Positions 61,281-64,000 of a stretch of 64,000 nucleotides of DNA are shown one piece after another. The notes below the pieces were generated by a model, which saw only the letters and a program-made list of their open reading frames with translations, had not been told where the DNA came from and did not search any database. The stretch's first letter is position 1. Each line of letters opens with the position of its first letter. Origin of the DNA: Candidatus Hinthialibacter antarcticus (lineage in GTDB: Bacteria; Hinthialibacterota; Hinthialibacteria; Hinthialibacterales; Hinthialibacteraceae); contig JAVCCE010000072.1 of assembly GCA_030765645.1 (NCBI GenBank), forward strand, positions 62,001-126,000. Reading direction: 5' to 3'. The position numbers were made by a program, and so were the translations under genes.

Positions 61281-63650
61281 ATGAAAAACATTTGGATTTT
61301 ATGCAGCATCATTGCCATTTTTGCAATCACTGGAATCGCGGCGCCTTCTATTGATGAGACGCCTGCGCAGGAGCGCGAATGGGGTTTTCGTCCAGTTGAC
61401 CGAGACCATCTTCAACTGAATCCGCCCTCATTTAGCTGGCGGCCGCAACGGGGCGCCGAAACCTATGAACTCCAATGTTCATCTGATTTATCATTTCAGA
61501 CGATCGAATATCAAATTGACGATTGGACGTTTAATGTTCATACTCCGCCTACACCATTTAAGCCTGGAGCCTGGCACTGGCGCTTCCGGTACATATCCCA
61601 TGACAATGTTGTGTCTGAATGGAGCCGGATGCGGACGTTTTCTATATCAGAAGACGCAACAGAATTTTCGCTGCCGTCGCGCAATGAATTAATCGCCCGC
61701 ATTCCCAAACAACATCCGCGCTTGTTTGTGCGTCCTGAACAAATAGAGAATTATAAGCAACGGGCGCAGACGGATTTGAAAGAGCATTTTAACGCTTTGG
61801 TCAAACAGTGCGAAGCGATTATGAAAAACCCGCCTTCGACCGATGAACCAAAGCGCTATCCAGATGATATTGAGCGAAAGAGCGAAGAATGGCGCGCTCT
61901 CTGGTGGGGCAACCGCACATATACAATCAAAGCGCTTAATAGCGCAGCGACGCTGGCGTTTACCCGGCTTGTCGGCGGCAAAGAAGAATACGGCGAGATG
62001 GCAAAGCGCATACTATTGGATTGCGCTAAGTGGGACCCCAAAGGCTCAACCGGCTATCGCTATAACGATGAAGCCGGAATGCCGTATAACTATTATTTCT
62101 CCAGGACCTATACCTTCGTTAATGATTTATTAAATGAAGAGGAAAAACAGTTCTGCCGCGAAGTCATGCGTGTTCGAGGGCAGGAAATGTCTGAGCATCT
62201 CAACCCCAGACATTTGTGGCAGCCATACGCGAGCCATAGCAACCGGGCTTGGCATTTTCTCGGTGAAGTCGGTATCGCGTTTCTGGATGAAATCCCCGAA
62301 GCCGAAGACTGGGTATGGTTTGCCGCCAACGTATTCTCAAACGTATACCCGGTTTGGAGCGACAGCGACGGCGGATGGCATGAAGGCAGTAGTTACTGGA
62401 ACAGTTACATGGGCCGTTTTACCTGGTGGGCGGACGTGATGCGGGTTGCAATGGATTTAGATGCGTTTGAAAAACCGTTCTTCTCACAAGCCGGATATTA
62501 TCCCATGTATCTGGCGCCTCCTGGAGCGAAAGACGGCGGATTCGGCGATTTAACCGCGAATCGTAGATCAGATCATTACGTCAATTTGGTTTCGATTTTT
62601 GCTGCACAGGCCAAAAACTCCTATTGGCAATGGTACGTCGACCAACATGGCGGCGCATCATTCGATAATTCCTACATTGGCTTCATTCGCGGCGCATTGC
62701 CAAAGGTCGAAGCAAAAGCCCCGAGTGAATTGCCTGCTTCGCGTTGTTTTTGGGGTACGGGCCAGGCGATGTTGAACAGCGATTTGCTGAATGCAAAAGA
62801 TAATGTGCAAGTCGTATTCAAAAGCAGCCCCTTCGGAACCCAAAGCCACGGCTATGAATCGCAAAATTCATTTCTGTTGAACGTGTTTGGCGAGCGGATG
62901 TTTATCCGTACTGGCAAGCGCGACATCTACGGCAGCGACCATCATCAAAATTGGATGTGGGATTCAAAATCAACGAATACCATCACCGTCAACGGACAGG
63001 GGCAGAAAAAACATTCAGGCTCTGCGGTTGGTGAGATTCTGGAGTTTTATACCAGCGATAAGGTTGATTATGTCGCGGGAGAAGCCTCGGCTGCGTATGA
63101 AGGAAAACTTGAGCGTTTTACGAGGCGCATCATCTATCTCAAACCGGATGCGGTGTTGATCTATGACACGCTAGACGCGCCAGAGCCGTCTAGTTTTGAG
63201 TGGCGTCTTCATGCGGTGGATGAAATGAAGATTGAAAATCAACATAATATTCTCGCAAAGAACGGCGATGTAGAATGCCGCGTCGATTTTTTATGGCCCA
63301 ATGATTTGGCGCTCTCTCAAACCAACAAGTTTGATCCACCGCCCCGCGAACGCGTCAAATTGACGGAGTATCACCTCACAGCGGAAACCAAGTCAAAATC
63401 AAAACGTCAGGAGTTTATCACCCTATTTCAGCCGTATAGAAAAAATGGGCCACAGAAATATGAAGCGTCCATCCAAGCGGGAGAAAATGGATATTCAATC
63501 ACTTTAGACAATGCTGAAAAACCAGTAAGTATTTTGCTTTGTCCTGATTCTGGTCAGGTTGTTGCTAAGATAGGAGTTCAACCCGCGCGTTCCGTTGCGC
63601 AAGTCGGCGTTCATTTCGGCGATGAAACGCCAATCTATTTTGGGAAATAG
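61281..63650 (+). CDS. Secreted DUF4962/heparinase II-III-like protein
   Basis: 789 residues from ATG 61281, with GGAGAG upstream. Signal peptide at about 1-21. An Ig-like DUF4962 domain (about 30-130: LNPPSFSWRPQRGAETYELQ-type, then WHWRFRYISHDNVVSEWS) precedes an alpha-helical toroid (HPRLFVRPEQIENYK, then SNRAWHFLGEVGIAFLDEIPEAEDW with candidate catalytic His/Tyr) and a C-terminal beta-sandwich (RRIIYLKPDAVLIYD). This is the layout of alginate- and heparin-lyase-like polysaccharide lyases. Substrate unknown; uronic-acid-rich glycans are likely. Third gene of the GH5 unit. Confidence 0.86.
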   Translation: MKNIWILCSIIAIFAITGIAAPSIDETPAQEREWGFRPVDRDHLQLNPPSFSWRPQRGAETYELQCSSDLSFQTIEYQIDDWTFNVHTPPTPFKPGAWHWRFRYISHDNVVSEWSRMRTFSISEDATEFSLPSRNELIARIPKQHPRLFVRPEQIENYKQRAQTDLKEHFNALVKQCEAIMKNPPSTDEPKRYPDDIERKSEEWRALWWGNRTYTIKALNSAATLAFTRLVGGKEEYGEMAKRILLDCAKWDPKGSTGYRYNDEAGMPYNYYFSRTYTFVNDLLNEEEKQFCREVMRVRGQEMSEHLNPRHLWQPYASHSNRAWHFLGEVGIAFLDEIPEAEDWVWFAANVFSNVYPVWSDSDGGWHEGSSYWNSYMGRFTWWADVMRVAMDLDAFEKPFFSQAGYYPMYLAPPGAKDGGFGDLTANRRSDHYVNLVSIFAAQAKNSYWQWYVDQHGGASFDNSYIGFIRGALPKVEAKAPSELPASRCFWGTGQAMLNSDLLNAKDNVQVVFKSSPFGTQSHGYESQNSFLLNVFGERMFIRTGKRDIYGSDHHQNWMWDSKSTNTITVNGQGQKKHSGSAVGEILEFYTSDKVDYVAGEASAAYEGKLERFTRRIIYLKPDAVLIYDTLDAPEPSSFEWRLHAVDEMKIENQHNILAKNGDVECRVDFLWPNDLALSQTNKFDPPPRERVKLTEYHLTAETKSKSKRQEFITLFQPYRKNGPQKYEASIQAGENGYSITLDNAEKPVSILLCPDSGQVVAKIGVQPARSVAQVGVHFGDETPIYFGK

Positions 63651-63759
63651 CGAAGCGCGAGAAAAAAAATCAAAGAGGCTTCTCGAAATTGCGTTAACCT
63701 CTACAATCTTGATCCGTTAGTGTGTAAACAAGAGAACCATTTTTTAGGAGAGTAACTGG

Positions 63760-64000
63760 ATGATGAATACGCGTTGTGTGCCTTTTGCTATTGCAATTGT
63801 AACAAGTTTGGCGCTGTTTGGTTGCGGCGGCTCAGAACCGAAACCGGTTGTGGTTGCGCCGACAGTAACTGCTGCCCCGACTGCGACTGTTAAACCCACT
63901 CCAAAACCCAAACCGACGCCAACGGAAATTCCCGAACTGGCGGAACCCACCGTTGATGCGACCGCACAAGAAAAAGTCATGCCGGATTTAGTTTTGTCTG
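63760..64000 (+). CDS. Pro/Thr-rich lipoprotein, 3'-truncated by the window
   Basis: 80 codons are visible; the frame is open at base 64000. ATG 63760 follows TAGGAG by nine bases; a second ATG is adjacent. The signal peptide ends with a lipobox LFGC near residue 22, giving a lipidated Cys. The mature start GGSEPK leads into a Pro/Thr/Lys-rich spacer (TVKPTPKPKPTPT) that likely spans the cell wall or holds a domain off the membrane. The downstream function is not visible. Confidence 0.8.
   Translation, partial: MMNTRCVPFAIAIVTSLALFGCGGSEPKPVVVAPTVTAAPTATVKPTPKPKPTPTEIPELAEPTVDATAQEKVMPDLVLS

Noticed and set aside
1-64000. CRISPR arrays, rRNA, tRNA and insertion sequences
   Set aside because: No regularly spaced repeats, no conserved rRNA segments, no cloverleaf-like segments and no transposase sequence were seen by reading.

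Overview
The window is about 50% GC and densely coded. It comes from an aerobic, diderm (Gram-negative-type) chemoheterotrophic bacterium. Evidence for two membranes: an apolipoprotein N-acyltransferase, a LolD-like ATPase, a LolC/E-type permease, an RND efflux pair and a lipoprotein. Evidence for aerobic respiration: a complete-looking alternative complex III (ACIII) plus a caa3-type cytochrome c oxidase operon. Several Tat-type secreted oxidoreductases and hydrolases, a sulfatase, a DUF6807/PmoA-like protein and a DUF4962/heparinase-like protein recall Planctomycetota, Hydrogenedentota and related uncultured phyla. The phylum cannot be fixed from the sequence alone. No rRNA, tRNA, CRISPR array or insertion sequence was recognised.

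Layout. 1-11.3 kb: 3' part of lnt, the housekeeping sigma factor, a secreted repeat protein, aroE-aroK, a PPi-type phosphofructokinase, a membrane protein, a pterin dehydratase, a LapA-domain protein and a tail-anchored unknown. 11.4-12.3 kb: a XerC/D-type recombinase. 12.6-26.2 kb: one long co-directional respiratory operon, actABCDEF, a small membrane protein, SCO, then coxB-coxA-coxC-coxD and a second subunit III. 26.2-34.3 kb: a TIM-barrel epimerase, a second secreted protein, a DUF3179 protein, heme O synthase, then ApbE-DoxX-Gfo/Idh. 34.3-43.5 kb: an envelope region with a LolD-like ATPase, an O-antigen-ligase/TPR protein and two glycosyltransferases (four genes joined by short overlaps), then a YggT protein, a GT39-like transferase and a LolC/E permease. 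43.5-51.8 kb: a large esterase, a zinc-ribbon protein, ferredoxin-NADP reductase, a sodium:solute symporter, PIN-PhoH and a sulfatase. 51.9-64 kb: RND adaptor and pump, a PmoA-like protein, a nitrilase, a GH5, an exported CinA-like protein, a DUF4962 polysaccharide-lyase-like protein and a truncated lipoprotein.

How the genes work together. ACIII should oxidise quinol and pass electrons through its haem subunits, directly or via the cytochrome c domain fused to CoxB, to the caa3 oxidase. SCO would load CuA and CtaB would start haem A synthesis. The 3' third and the esterase/symporter/sulfatase region look like a scavenging programme for modified plant or algal polysaccharides.

The least explained signals are: a shared C-terminal D-[IV]-S-x(0-1)-[KD]-W-[NS]-L-[YF] ending on two otherwise unrelated secreted proteins (possible sorting tag); an exported CinA homologue with a degraded deamidase motif; a His/acid-rich loop of about 90 residues inside CoxC; a DUF3179 protein without the family's cysteines; and a 78-bp inverted-repeat element upstream of aroE.
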